A DNA stretch of 64,000 nucleotides from Paulownia fortunei (GCA_019321725.1 CM033116.1:18745869-18809868); one strand, 5' to 3'; numbered from the stretch's first letter, positions 37,506 through 51,013 are shown. Numbers and translations are program-made. Notes: generated from the sequence alone by a model not told the origin.

Positions 37506-39731
37506 TTGAGAGTGATATAATATTTCTTCTCAATGTTGAATATTGATGTATATTGGATTGTTAGCATCTATATATTTTTATTTTTATAAATTTAAGTAAA
37601 ATTTTGCACAGAATTTTAGATAAGAGTTATAATTTTTATATATATTTACATTGTTATTCACAAAAGTAATAATTGAGAGGTAATGACATCATATCTATTT
37701 TAAGGAGAAAAAAATATTTTAAAATAGGGGCTTTTATTTTAAGCCGTTCTAGAAAAGGAATAAAAGAAAAAATGAATTGTCATTTATTAACTTTGCAAGC
37801 CCCCTTAAAAGATAGAAAAAGAAGCAAGAAAATTCGTAACTTTTTAAATTTGTGCAACTGAATATTCCTCATTCACCCACATTTATAATCCAAATATTAT
37901 AATTGTTAACCATGTCATATTTTATTTTATTTTTACATTCATAATTAATGTGATTTAAATTTGACCTAATCACGAGAGTGTAGGAGTGATGGTTGGTCCA
38001 AGCACATTAGATGGTTGTGTTGGCCTTTGTAGTCCTGTTGACCTCAGTCCTGATAGGCATGAAACCTTGTTAGGCCACAGACCCAAGGTTGAATTGTTCA
38101 CATGATCTTTTGACTTGATAAGTCGAGCTATATGGTAATTATTCTACTTAGCCTAGGGTTATTTGATTGGTTGATTTAAATTGATTCGAGTCATTGCATT
38201 TTCAAAAAAAAAAAGTGAAACATATCTTATTTAGAATTTTTAATTAATGGGAGGTGTCCTTAGTAAGAATTATATAATAAAATAATAAAATTATTTTTTA
38301 GAAATAATTACTTTTTTTATTGCATGCTATATAAGTTCTCGAATGTCAATAACATACATTCTTTAATATTATATACTACATCACACACACAATAATGCTT
38401 CTTGATAACATCTTGAGTTTTTTGATTATATTTCTCGACCGCATATTGAATTAAGTATATAAATATTGAAGGGTTTTTATTGGGCAATCACCGTCATCCT
38501 AACCCTTATTTTATAGGTTCTTGAATAAGAATTTGAGAAGATTCAAATGTTTGATTATCAGAATCAGTAACTTTTGATATTGAGCGTATAATATTCAAAT
38601 CACATCAATAATTAAAAAATCTTATATTTCAACTGTAAATTAAATTCATACTTAGCACTTCCACCAACGCCACACAATTTTCACATCAAAACAAACCAAA
38701 ATTCAACGGCAAATTGAATTCCCAATTAGGACTTCCACCAATAATTTAAGGAACTCGCAAGAGTTGGTAGTTTGGGGGAGAGAAAATAGAAACGGAAAAA
38801 AACTTCCACAGCCCTTAGCTGCATAACACGTGTTTGTGGACTTGTGCTCACAAATTACACACAGATAATAGGAAATTTTAGTTTGGATTCCATTTCACCG
38901 AATATAAGTAAATAACAAATTTTGCAAATGATATATTTAATGTATATGTATTGGATGTATATATTTTGTATTAAATATTTTCTTTGATAAAAAATAATAA
39001 TACAATATTCAATTTAAAGAGAGTGATCAATCATAAAATAAGTATTATTGCATCCACTTCATTATTAGTTTGGTTGATCAAGTTCTCATGTATTTATAGA
39101 AAATTTCTTACCTACATAATTATTTTTTTACCTTTGTTAGTTAAAATTGCATTATATTCATGTAATATACATACATATGAGTGATTGAAAAATATTTTTA
39201 TTTTCAGTACATATTCTGAACTGTCGAATAATACTCATTCCTTTTGAGATGAAACGTTTAATACATATACACACACTTTGTATATTATTTGATGAATAAT
39301 ACTCAATTTTAATAAATAATCATATTATTTAAATATAATCTAAAATTATTTAAGAGATATTTATAAGTAATAATGGAATATCATAAAAAATAAAAAATAA
39401 AAATCCTAATAATTTATGAATATATTAATTATTATTAAATAATTATCTTTAAATTATGTCATGATTATAAATTAAAATAAAATAACAATATATATATATA
39501 TAATAATAATAATATTTTGAATTAGCCATATATTTACTTCGAACAATTGTTATATATTTATATTTTATCGATACATCTACGAATTTGCATATTATCTATT
39601 ATTATATTTTTTGATGATTTTTTTCATTATAACTTTTAACAAAAACTTATAATATACTCATACATATTAAATATTAATTTTTTTTGTCCCATATTTATCT
39701 AACCAAGATTTTCACACTATTTAATGTAAAT

Positions 39732-39843
39732 AATATGATTTTCACTAGCTTTTAATAATATGATTTAGTGAAAATCATATTATACTTGTACGTATTTAAT
39801 AGTGAAAATTATATTATTTATCTTTTAGTAAATAATATGATTT
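39732..39843. repeat. Cluster of alternating inverted repeats
   Basis: AATATGATTTTCACTA (39732-39747) is exactly reverse-complemented at 39766-39781. Two further versions follow (TAGTGAAAATTATATTATT near 39801 and AATAATATGATTTTCA near 39828). Together they could form one or two stem-loops. It may be the remnant of a small foldback element. Confidence 0.6.
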
Positions 39844-40989
39844 TCAATATTTAATCTAAAATCACTTAGAAAGAATTTCTGGCTGTGGATCTCAAGCCAG
39901 AAATTGCTTTTGGCTACCTACCAAACAGATTAATTTTCTTTTAAGCTAGATTGGGGGTCAGCTTCAGAAATTTTCTTTTGACTAATTAATAGTATATTGG
40001 AATAATAGGATTGTAGGAGTCACAAGAAGCTTAAATAAAGTGATGAATAATAAAGATTGAATTAATTTTGATACTTTTTGGAACTTTTAATTAATGAGCA
40101 ATGTGATATCTCTATTCAAGAAGTTATTGCCTTGTGCTGGACCATAATCATCCAACTAAGTTGTCCTAGTGTTTTGATTCAACTAAAGAGGCCTTAAATT
40201 TGTGGAAACCTAACCAAATAATTTTTTATTATTAAGCCTAAGAAAAGTAATATATTGGTATCAACCATAGTTGTCATTAAAAATTCTTAAAGGCTTGGAG
40301 TTATTTTGAGATAGAAATTTTTTGGGGGAATGCATTTTAAGGGTTATACCGGAGAGTACGTGAAGAATGAAAATGTGTTTGATTTGTTTTAAAAGTGGTT
40401 TATGGATGTATTTTTGCATAAATATGCGTTAGGTTTCATTGCCGCTAATGAGATTTGCTAATATAGGTGTTATGTCGTGTAAGATTTTACTTGATTAGTA
40501 GTTTCATATTAAATTTTTATATTATTATATATTTTTTGTTATATTGATGTAATGATTAACAAATATATTATATATTAAGGTAATAACTGGATGGTGTAAA
40601 TATACATATATTTATTGATATAATAATTGGAATATGTATAAAGAAATGTATTGAAATATATATATGATTTTAATTTTTTCAAAATATTTTGGAGGAAGAG
40701 GATGCCTTTTGGGGAATAAAATAAATACTCTTATAATTTTTGGTTTCATTTTTAAGGAATGAAAACATTCTCAAAGATTAAAATCAAATATTGCGTAAGA
40801 ATTTAAGAAGATGATTCAAAGTTAATAATTTCAAACGGCTTCTAATTTAAGTGAATTTCAAATCCATTATAACACTTTAAAAAATAATTCAAAACATAAA
40901 TGTTTTTCAATTTTATTATTAATGAATTTCAAATGCATTACAAAGAATAAATTAATATAACATGTCTAATAGTAAGGATTAGGCCTCAA

Positions 40990-41157
40990 TGGGCTAACAA
41001 GAAAATGTATGGGCTTTTTTCTCGATGGCCCACAAGAAATAGGCCCAAACACAATACTCACTCCATTGCTCAAAAAACGGCCTTTGAGAATAAGGCCCAA
41101 ATCTTGGTAATTAGTAGGCTGAATTCAGGCTGGTTAAGCTCCATTCTTAGTTGGGCC
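40990..41157. promoter_or_regulatory. Cluster of six site II (TGGGCY) motifs
   Basis: Six TGGGCC/T or GGCCCA words occur within 170 bases: 40990, 41010, 41027, 41042, 41094 and 41152. Such clusters bind TCP-type factors in promoters of growth-related genes. The nearest downstream gene is HINT3, whose ATG is about 1.4 kb away, so the cluster may be a distal promoter, a promoter of an untranslated first exon, or part of a transposon. Confidence 0.4.
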
Positions 41158-42505
41158 TGCTCAGCCAGTTCTTAACCTCTATACATTCAGAAATTGCAAT
41201 AAACACTTTTTTTTTTAAATTCTTTTATAGTAAAGTTTAATATTCATTTCGAAGTCATAATTATTAATTTATATTTTTTAAAATAAACGATCAATTACTT
41301 TATTCCTACAAGACACTAAAAGACTATTAGGTTTGATCAATAATTTATGATTATTGAACATTAATTAAATACAATCAAATAAATATCGGATTTCAAAATC
41401 AATCCCTCTTACTAATTATAGATTCTTGGATCACCTTTCCCAATTTATTGCAAGTGATTTAAGATTTAGAATTATTAATAAATCTATAACGAACAAAGTA
41501 TTATCGTGATGACAACTTTAAAATGTTAAAAAAACTCAAACCATCATAGATCTTATGTGCCATATTTGTGCCCAAATCTTAGTTTTAATTTAAATTGAAA
41601 ATGTTTTTTTTTTTTTTTTGGGTTTTCTCACACACCTAGGTGAATGAAGGATTATTTACAAGAACTAGTTTTATCCCGTAATGATTTTCTAATTGAATTA
41701 CAAAAATAAGTGACTATTGATTCTAACAATTCAAGAACTAAAAAATTAAGTAATAGATGAATAGAAAAATATGTAGGTATAAAAATATCTATTTGTTTAT
41801 TTGTATACAAATCAAAATAAATTAACTTATAATTATTCAAATTTAATGTTGATGCACGTAAATATTTCTTATGTTGAGAAAGACTCTTATTTTCAATACA
41901 AATAATTTATCCTATTAAAATATATCCGATACTTATGTAGTAAGTGTTTGAAAGAATAAAAAATTAAATTTAAAATCATAAATAAATAATGAATTGTATG
42001 AAAATGAGGAGGAGATTATCGGACATAATCATATGAACATTTGATATAACTTGAACTTTTTGGGTTTGAATTTTTTATTATGTTGAAGTTGAATATTTTT
42101 TAAATATAATTTAAAAATATGCCCATCAAATATAAATAAATGATCTATTATTTTATATAGCAAAGTGAAATTTAATTAGGCGATTTTAAGCGTGCACACA
42201 TAACGCTTATTAAATAACCTAGATATTTTTATTTTATACTATATATATAAAAATAAAAAATAAAAAAAAGGTTATTATCATCAAAATTTCCAGAAAATAG
42301 CCCATGGTTTTGTGGATAACGTAGAGCCAACCACGAACTGTTTTTCTTTAATAAATCGAAACTGTCAATTCTGTCCAAACAAATAAAAAATAAAAAATAA
42401 AAAAGAACAATTATCATTAATATTATCTGAACTAAAAATAATCGTACGAACTCTCAATTCCTTGCGTCTTTTTGTCTTGTCAGAAGCATTTCCACGCAGA
42501 AATCC

Positions 42506-42526
42506 ATGGCGAACACTCCCTCATAG
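42506..42526 (+). other. Short upstream ORF in the HINT3 leader
   Basis: An ATG in good context (CCATGGCG) opens a six-codon frame MANTPS followed by TAG, ending 28 bases before the preferred HINT3 start. The TAG is formed by the first copy of a 24-base direct repeat (42524-42547, repeated at 42580-42603). Whether it is in the transcript depends on the unknown transcription start. Confidence 0.4.
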
Positions 42527-42554
42527 CTCTCCTTTCTTCCCACGTTACCAGAAA

Positions 42555-45500
42555 ATGGAGGCCCGGGCACGACGTCGTCTAGCTCTCCTTTCTTCCCACG
42601 TTAACCCACCTGCAGAAACCTCGCTGCCCACTTGCCTTTTGGCTGCCGCTTGCGCTTCGGATGCCAATGGAGAGAAGGAAATGAAGAAGGAACACAATGA
42701 TTGTGTATTTTGCAAGATTATTGGCGGCGAAGCTCCTGCTTTAAAGGTACAGGTTTTTCGCCTTTCTTTTGCTTTCTGTATAATTTATTTTTTGTGTAGA
42801 TGTTTAATTATGCTTTTTCCCTTTGTGTTTGAATTCTTGGCAGATATCTGCTACAAGCACATTGCTAGTTGCTATCTCTTTCGAAATAGGAGTACTACTT
42901 TTTGTTATGTGTTTTCTCACAAGATATTGATAACTGTTTTTTTGGGATTCTTATCGATGCTTTGTTCAATTGTTTTTTTGTCCTGTTGCAATAGTATTTG
43001 CATTGTTTTAACTTCTTCCAAATGGGTAATAGTGATCGTATCTTTTGGCTTATCTAAGGGAGTTTAATGGGGAAAGTTAATCTTGGGTCTTGTTTTAGAG
43101 GAAGATTGCCACATCATTGCATGAGTATAACTAAATGCAACTCACTCTGCGGAAAATGTGATTCAATATGTCTAAAGAGAATGCGGGAGTGCTGGAAAAG
43201 ATATCAGCTGTGGCCATTCTTCTAGATGATGTTATAGGTTAGGCCTTGAGTTTAAAATGGCACCCAAAAATTCATCACAAATGCTCTTTCATTAGCAGAG
43301 CGCCAAAGTCCTGCCTTGGGAGGGACATCAAAAAGGTACTAGCTTTCCCCCAGAACCTTGGTCAACCATGCTGACCTGCTAACGTAAAAATTCCAGGCTC
43401 AATGTGTATGAGACAATTGAGTTGTAGTTCTTTTATCCATTTTGGCAAGTGAGTGAGTTGGAGTCATTTCCTACTAAGAGATTTTGTTGCATAGTTTACC
43501 AGCATCATGGACCCTTGGGAAAGAATCCACTTGTTAATGCATGACACTTTGAACCTGGCATGTCTCGACGTATGCTCCCAAGTGGGTTCTTAAATCAACA
43601 TCTATGGGGCAGTTCAGGCTGCGAATTTGAGCTAACAGCTCAACTTACTATACATAGTTTTGTTTCAAGAATATTTCTGAAGGAGTTGTGAATCCAGCCA
43701 CAAGTAGATTTAAGAGAGTGATGCTTTTACAGCGTTTCAATGAATTGAATTTGCAGCAGATGAATATGATACAGAACAAAGCAGTGGGGCAAATGGATTA
43801 GAAATTGACTTTCTTATGAAAAAGAATAGAAGCGGTTTCTCAAGGTTCCTTAAAAAGGTTGCTTCACTGTTTATTTAAATATTAACATTTTTATATTTTG
43901 TGATTCTTATCATGTATTTTTTATGACGAATCTGGGACTTTTGTGGCGTATCTATCTGCCCCTTAGTCTTGTTTTCTCTTGTCCCTTCATACTTACATTG
44001 TTTGATGAATGCAGTTAAATCGTATTCTTTATTGTTCTGTACCAAATAGTTTGATGCTTAAGATGTGCATGCCTTTGTTCCTTCCCAAAATTTGGGGAAT
44101 TCCTGCCTGAAATTCTTGTAACAGTGAAAGTTGCTGAATTTATTTGACTTAACACTCATATCAAGTAAGAGCAGTAGAGCTTGTTTAATAGTTTGTGTTA
44201 TTGGCCTTCTGAACTCTGATTATCTGTCACAATCTGTTTGACTACAGTTATATGAAGATGATGAATGCCTGTGCATTTTGGATTCATATCCTTTATGTCA
44301 TGGGTAAGGTATCGTCTCTTAAAACACCTTATACTTTTCTGGTCTTAAATTTATCGTACACAGGGATTGGAATTTCCGTTTAAATGGAACAACATTGTCA
44401 TAGTTTCTATGTATCTCTTTCTTTTTACTTATAAAGATTCGCATCTGAAAATACTAGATATGGATCAGTTAGTTTATCACATTGTATGCATGTCAACAGG
44501 TATAAGCTCAACTATTTTTGATTTCATCCTCTTTTAACTTTTTATTTTGTGATACATAACTGAGTTTGCTAACTGCATATTTACAATTTCTTTAGGCACT
44601 CTCTTATTATCCCAAAGTGTCATTTTCCGTCATTGGATGCAACTCCTCCATCGGTAAGTTTCTAGTTCTATTTTCCATACTTCATAATGTAGAAAGACAT
44701 TCTTATACTTTTCTTACGTTCGAAAGCAGGCATTGCGCACAAATATGATTTGTTTTATATATTCTAAGTGATGTGGTATCACTCCTCATTTTCGTGCACT
44801 CCCGCTCTTGTATGCAATTAACTCCTGAATGGGTCCATGGCTGCAGCACGCACAAACTGTTAGGGTCCCTGAAGTTCGCCCGGGGATACACCTCCGACGC
44901 TTAAGTCAGTAATAGAGCTAGAAAGAATGAATTCTTAAAAGAATAATTCGCATACCTTTAAATGGTGGAGAATGGGTATTTATACCTGAATGTCGGAGGA
45001 TGTAATCCAGTGTAACATGGTGCATAGACCATTTGGATTTCACGAGCCTGTGGGCTGGGGCCTTGTGACCTTTGTGTACTTAGCTTAAGCATTATAACTC
45101 ATCTCTCCTTTGTTGATTTGTTGACCTCATGGACTTAGTTTATTGGGCCTCGTGGGCCATGACACATCACTAAGTCATGCCCATATGAAGTTGTTATATG
45201 CAGGCGGAAGCCAAAAACATGAAGCCATACCGTTGCTGCTGTGTGGATTATAAGGCTACATAGCCCTGATGCAAGAGAGGCACAACTTAAATTTTCAAAT
45301 TTGTGACCTTAAAATGCAACAGAAAGTTTCACCTTGTGCTGAGTTAGAGTTTAAAATCAGTATTTTGCTTCCATTCTTTCTGGCAAACCTTTGAAGAGCA
45401 TTTATTTAAGTACATTTCCCTGTCAGAATATCACAAAAAGATCTCCACACGTGGCTGGTCCCTGGGACATCCATACTAGTTCTTTAACTGCCACATGCAC

Positions 45501-48500
45501 GATTCGTCTTGCTATTCAGATTTCCGTGTGATGCTATGACCCCTCTTGCTAACATCATCCTACATCCACCTCCTCAACCTCTATGGCTTCCTTTGTTGCA
45601 CTGTTGCTCTCAAATGTTACTTTTTGTTCTTTAAGCTCTTGAAATCTTATTAATAAATGATGATAGTGCATATTTCAGGCATTTTTAAAAATTGATCCTA
45701 TTGTTGTGGCATATATGCCACTTTTGTCCTGCTTTGGTTGTAAACAAGTTTGTGCTATAATGGAATAAACACAAAGCTATGTTCTTTTTATTGAAATATT
45801 TTCTTTTGATTTTTAAGTGAGGTAGTTCGGTAACAATAAAACTGTACCAACTGATTTGTTTTCTTCTTTACTAAGTTTGATATATCAAACCTGATTTTTT
45901 ATTCTTTCCTAGCTGTGCTGTTCTGTCGTCACCTTGACTTTGTTGTAGAAGAGCAATGAATCCTGGATCATATTGATAATGAACCATGGATTAGACATAT
46001 TGTCATAATCTCATGCTATAAAGATGCTGAATACCATTTATCTCTGACTTGAAGTATTATGATGCAGATTATAGGGGCCATGTGTTCAAAAGTGCCTTTA
46101 ATTAGCAATGCCGTCATGAAAGCTACTGGTTGTGGTACGTGCTCTCTAAGGTCTCCGTTGCATTATTCTGCTCCTCTCCCGCATCACTTCATTGTCATGG
46201 TGGTAGTTGTTCTCTTGTTATCATCGTCGCTGTCCTTGCTTATTATTATCATTCAATGCTATTTTATCTCTTGGGTGGGAATCCTTCTTTTGTTTAATGA
46301 TTTATAAGTTCAATTTTGTTTTTTGTGTTGGGTCTATTTGAGCAGGCATGTTGAGGGCCTTGGCCACTCTATCTGTTATCTGCTGCATGATGCATAAGTT
46401 TTTGGTGACTTTAAGTATAAATCTAAGAGTATTCTGTCATGAAAAATATCCTCTGAAGGAAGACATTGTACATATCCTGTATAAAACCTAAACACAAAGG
46501 GGGAGGGCGGGCCACGAGAGGGAGAGTTACAGAAATGAAAGAGAGTTTGTCTTCTGCAATATATAAAAGACTTTGACCATAAGTTATTTAACCAAAGCCT
46601 TCAATCTTGGCTTATTACACCTAATTAGGTAAACTTCCTGATATGATACCTGGGAACCAAAGATAGTGAACCTTAATCTGGCTTGGTAACTAATGGAAAA
46701 TTCTTTGTCAATTTCAAATAGTTCTGAGAAGATTGCAAAATCCTGCAGTGGATGTGGTATACACTGGCTTCCATGATGACAATGTAAACTATACACAATA
46801 AGACTATATATAACGCCGACCTTCTCCTTCTTTGCCTTCTTTTCTTGTGCGGAATCTGTTCCTACCCTTGTTCTTCCTCTTTCGCATTACAGCCTTGTGA
46901 ATTATTGAAGCAACACTTTTAATTTTACAAATCTCTTTGGGTCTAAGAATGATGTAAATTAGAAGGTTAAGTTTCCTGGTTTTCCCAAGGTGATAACATA
47001 ATGTCTTCAGTTGCTGATCATGGTGTTCATTGGACCTAAGATTTAATCAAAATTATGTGTTCAATCCATGAGCGACGGACCATTAAAGATGTAAGGGTTA
47101 TGTCAATTAGAAGGTCAAGTATCATGGTTTTCCCGAGGTGATAACATGGTATCTTCAGTTGCTGATCATGGAGTTCATTGGGCGTAAGGTTTTGTCAAAA
47201 TTATGTTTTCAATCCATGAGCCATGGACCACTAAAGATACAAGGGCTCTGTCATAAGCTCTAACATAAGGTGACATTTATATTTCTAGGTGCTGACATGA
47301 GTGCTGGTTTATTATGGACTTGTGAACAAATATGGAAGTGGTTTCCAGAGAGTTACTTAAACCCCATAGTCTCATACCTCTGAAAAATTAAGATAATAAA
47401 TCCATACCATTATGATTATTTAAAGAGTTGAGGAACGGTTATCTGCTGTCACATCAGGGGGATATAAACGCTATAACTAAATAGGCTTTGGTATAAAACA
47501 ATAAGACACTTACAAGTTGCATAAGATGATTGAAAATGTTCCTCAATAGATGGTGTCACTCTTAACTCATTGAAGTACAGATGCATTATATCACGCCAAT
47601 GTACACAAAATCAAAGCATGCATATCAAAGCTCTAAGCAAATATTTTATCAGACCCTCCAAAAAAATTTGTAAAGCTATCATGGAACAATTGAGAAACAA
47701 CTAAAATCTGTACAAGAGGAAAAAACAGAGAGAGTAAGCACAGTCAGTTGAGTAACATGTATACCTCTCGAGGCTCACAAAAAATTGAACCTTAGTGAGC
47801 TCAGGTCATAAATCCCTCAGCAAATTTCTTGGATCTGAAACTTGGTTGAAATTCCTAAGCTTATGTTGTGAAGTAGTAATTATTAAATCTTTGTGAAAAA
47901 TGTTCCCCTGGTTTTCACATAACCATTGTAGATCAGGGCTGCTCTCAGATATGCACTGCCTTTGTCATGTCCAATACATGGTCCATTCCACAAGCCCAAT
48001 CTCATCAAATTGGATATTACCTTGAGGGAGTTTTTGATACCACCTATATAACTGCAATGACTTGTCAGCATATTATTTTGGAGTGCTGGCATTAAGCTAA
48101 ATTCTGCCCTATGTTGCTAATAATGGAGAAAGAAAATTCTATTCTCTCTGTCAAAACTCGAATCCCCAAATATCAGTTTATCAAGCTTTATTTATAAAAG
48201 AAGGGACATCTGAGTGGTCAAGTTCCTAGGGATATGCCTCAAAGTTAGTTTTTAAAGACAAAGGAGAATTGATCGCTTCAAAGCTGGAGTTCAGATGCCA
48301 CCAAAGAGCAAAGATTCTTGGTATGTGAGGCATAACAACTGCCTATCAACAATCAAGGAAGGAGAAAGAAAAGGAAATCATCAGAAATATTCTTTGCAAT
48401 CAGAAGTCCTACGTGCTACCAAAAAATTAGGCAAGAACTATGAGTAATGGTCATTTCCCTCATCCAAGAGAATTGAGTTGCATGCAAAATGACCACTGTT

Positions 48501-50746
48501 GTGTGATATAAAAATGCTTACCTTCAGTGGGTATTTTTGCCAATGGAAGTCTTGCAAAATCTTAAAGGATGCAGGTATAACTGGCAAAAACTTTTCAAGA
48601 ATTTTGCATGTCCACTGCCTGATTCTAGTTAACTCAAATGCTTATATTTACATCTACTTTGTATTGAACATAATGCACCAACGCTAGTTAGAGTCAAGGA
48701 ACTTTCACAAACTTAAATAAGTCAAGATATCATTGCTTTTTGGAATATGTTCTTTGTTTCTGTAAGTTTAGGGTTTAGTTTATATATCTTTCAGATGCTT
48801 CTTCTTTTGTATTATGTTGGAAGGCCCAGAATTTAAGGCCAACATAGGGTCACAAACCTTTGATGAATTGAGTGGGAAGGCCCAGAATTTATGGCCAACA
48901 TAGGGTCACAAACCTTTGATGAATTGAGTGGGAAGGCCGCCAGAATTAAAGCCAGCAGAGGGTCACAACCTTTGATGAATTGAGTGGGAACCATTGAGAT
49001 TTTTCTTTAATCGGTATTCTCAAACTGGTATCTGTTACACACACAACTCAAATGCATTAACAAGAAATTACAGCAGTAAATGAATGGAGAAAATAAATGA
49101 AATAAAATTTATGTGGCTTTTGTTTAAATGATTTACATCCCTGGTTTAGGACTTTGGGGTGAATCAATTACCAACAAAAAAAAAAAAAAAAGGAAATCTT
49201 TATAGTGTACAGAAATCAGAGAACTGCTCTATGAATCATAACCATAAAAGATAGACCGCACTTTACAGGTTTATATCAGATTGGATCTCATGATTTCTTA
49301 AGTCTCTCGTGTAGATTCTCTAAAAGTCGTTTGAAAGCTTTAATTGTTGGAATATTCATCTTTTTGTGTAGTTCTTTTGCATTTTCAGCATGAGTTCAGC
49401 TTTAAAATGTTGGGTTGAAAGATCAGATTTTTTGCATGGTAAGTCAGGATATATACTATCTTCATTCTGAATGGAGTCCAGAAGGTCTTGTTGGAAAGAA
49501 ATTATCCCACCACAGGTGATTATTGGGATTGAGGATGAAGCCCATCCAGCAATTCATATCTCTCACAAATGAGTTTGTGAGAGGTAATTTCAGAAAGACC
49601 ACAAAGCTGCTTGGAGATTTTATCACATTTATGATAATTATATTTATTAGAGCTGTTTCTTGCGTCAGGATTCTCTTTTAGGGCCTATAAGTATAGCCAA
49701 CTAAGGTGTATTTGTTGAAAGGGAGCATTTTCTTTAGTTTCAGAGTGAGAGTTAGATCAGGTCTAATTTGCTTGAAGCCCCTGATCCTACACTATCCTCA
49801 TGCAATGATAAACTAATCACGACATGCAAACATCCTAGAAAATATTTAGTCCACCAATACAAGCATCTCAAAAGCAACTGATGGCCAGACAAATGAGTTT
49901 CTTGAAGATTGGGTGCAGTCTGAGTGCATTTCCATAAATCATTAAGTTAAAATTGTCTAAAAATTAAACGTATTGGACCATCATTGTAACTTGTAAATAG
50001 TGAGATGTAACTTTTTAACCTGGCAGTCAATATGTTGCTCTGATAATTCTTGGGGGAGGGGGAGGGGGTGTTGGGGTAGGGTTGGTTTGGATTTGAGGCC
50101 TAGTTTCTCTCATGCATAACACTATGAAAATCTGCTCTCAACAAGCCTTACACGAAGGGAGGGGCATCTTACTATTCCAAGTTAGATCCTAACAAAATAT
50201 TTAAATTATTTCTGTCCCACCACTTGTTTATGCTTTACGAAAACATATGCATGCCTAAACTACATAGAGAGTTTACTGGTTCAGAAGATTTAACCATGCA
50301 GATTCATTCAACTTGCTAGTTAACAATGGTGCAGCTGCAGGCCAAGTTATATATCATGTAAGTTCTACATTTCAAGCCCTTCATCCTATCAAAGAACATG
50401 TATCCGTTTTTCCTGTCGTATTATAGTCAGATTGAGATTACTGATACTTGTAGTAATTTTATGGTGCATGGCAAGTTCAGACCCACATTCACATAATTCC
50501 CCGGAAAGCACAAGACTGCTTATGGGCTTCTGAGGTATGTGCTGTTTTCTCTCTTCTGGTTTCTACTCAATGTACAGTTGACTCAAATTCCTGCTAAGGA
50601 GTAAACATTTGCAGTCTCTACGAAGGCGCCCCCTGAAGTTAGATCAAGAAGCTTCACAACTTGCAAATCGCATTCGTGAAAGTCTAATATTCGTGAACAA
50701 CTACAACGACAGCAAAGGTCAAGCATCCAGTCTTATTGCGAACTAA
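42555..50746 (+). CDS. HINT3: HINT3, histidine triad nucleotide-binding protein
   Basis: Seven exons: 42555-42746, 44248-44303, 44596-44653, 46068-46134, 50302-50357, 50481-50534 and 50615-50746, giving 204 residues with all junctions in frame. The HIT domain begins at NDCVFCKIIGGEAPALK, with LCILDSYPL and SLIIPKCHFPSLDATPPS, and NNGAAAGQVIYH near the end. The signature H-T-H-I-H-I-I spans the exon 5/6 junction (His143, 145, 147); the middle His is the expected nucleophile. It matches the plant HINT3 type (At5g48545), reported as an adenylylsulfatase acting on adenosine 5'-phosphosulfate. The start was chosen at MEAR, which matches my memory of the family N-terminus. An in-frame ATG at 42462 would add 31 residues that look like a possible targeting extension. 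Intron 4 is about 4.2 kb and intron 1 about 1.5 kb. Confidence 0.93.
44824..45180. mobile_element. Repeat-like insert in HINT3 intron 3
   Basis: A GC-richer segment inside intron 3 contains CCCGGGGATACACCTCCGAC, CTTAAGTCAGTAATAGAGC, GGTATTTATACC and GGGCTGGGGCC/GGGCCTCGTGGGCC words. The CTCCGACGCTTAAGTCAGTA type of word is one I associate with interspersed repeats in several eudicot genomes. Termini and target duplications were not identified, so the element class is not assigned. Confidence 0.35.
46958..47253. repeat. Tandem duplication of about 148 bp in HINT3 intron 4
   Basis: The segment 46958-47105 (ATTAGAAGGTTAAGT...) is repeated at 47106-47253 (ATTAGAAGGTCAAGT...) with scattered substitutions. 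Shared blocks include TCTTCAGTTGCTGATCATGG and CAATCCATGAGC. It has no coding potential. Confidence 0.8.
48819..48990. repeat. 56-bp minisatellite, three copies, HINT3 intron 4
   Basis: Copies start at 48819, 48875 and 48931. Each opens GGAAGGCC and contains GGGTCACAAACCTTTGATGA and ATTGAGTG; the third is more diverged (GGCCGCCAGAATTAAAGCC). Copies one and two are almost identical. Confidence 0.9.
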
Positions 50747-51013
50747 AGAGATGATTGTTGTCCCGCATGTACGATATGTCCCTTTTATGAGCTTTACGCG
50801 ATAAATACAGGTTCCGAATCTTTTAAGCTACTCTGGTACAGAACTTCAGAAATGAGTTGCATTAATGGTGAATGTGGTACCATACTTTGATAATAGGGAT
50901 AATTATAGCTTTCTTCCTTGTTGCTATAGGTAATTATTTACACGCTCCTCCCATCTTAGTTTTATAATTACCATAACTTCTCTTGTAACTTATGTCAAGT
51001 TGATGGATTTTTG

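Larger units (their letters stand above)
34335..42461. other. Divergent intergenic region between the kinase and HINT3
   Basis: About 8 kb without a recognised gene. It contains two hAT-like elements in tandem (34975-35468 and 35487-35909), a third in inverted orientation (about 36457-36841), a truncated element (about 37130-37505), a hairpin cluster (39732-39843) and a cluster of site II motifs (40990-41157), each listed separately. A T16 run lies near 41605. Other reading frames, such as 37673-37861 and 38984-39184, look like noise. Confidence 0.6.

Noticed and set aside
42747..43067. Long extension of HINT3 exon 1 to 43067
   Set aside because: GT donor at 42747 and an in-phase exon at 44248 that continues the HIT domain; the extension is hydrophobic low-complexity intron translation.
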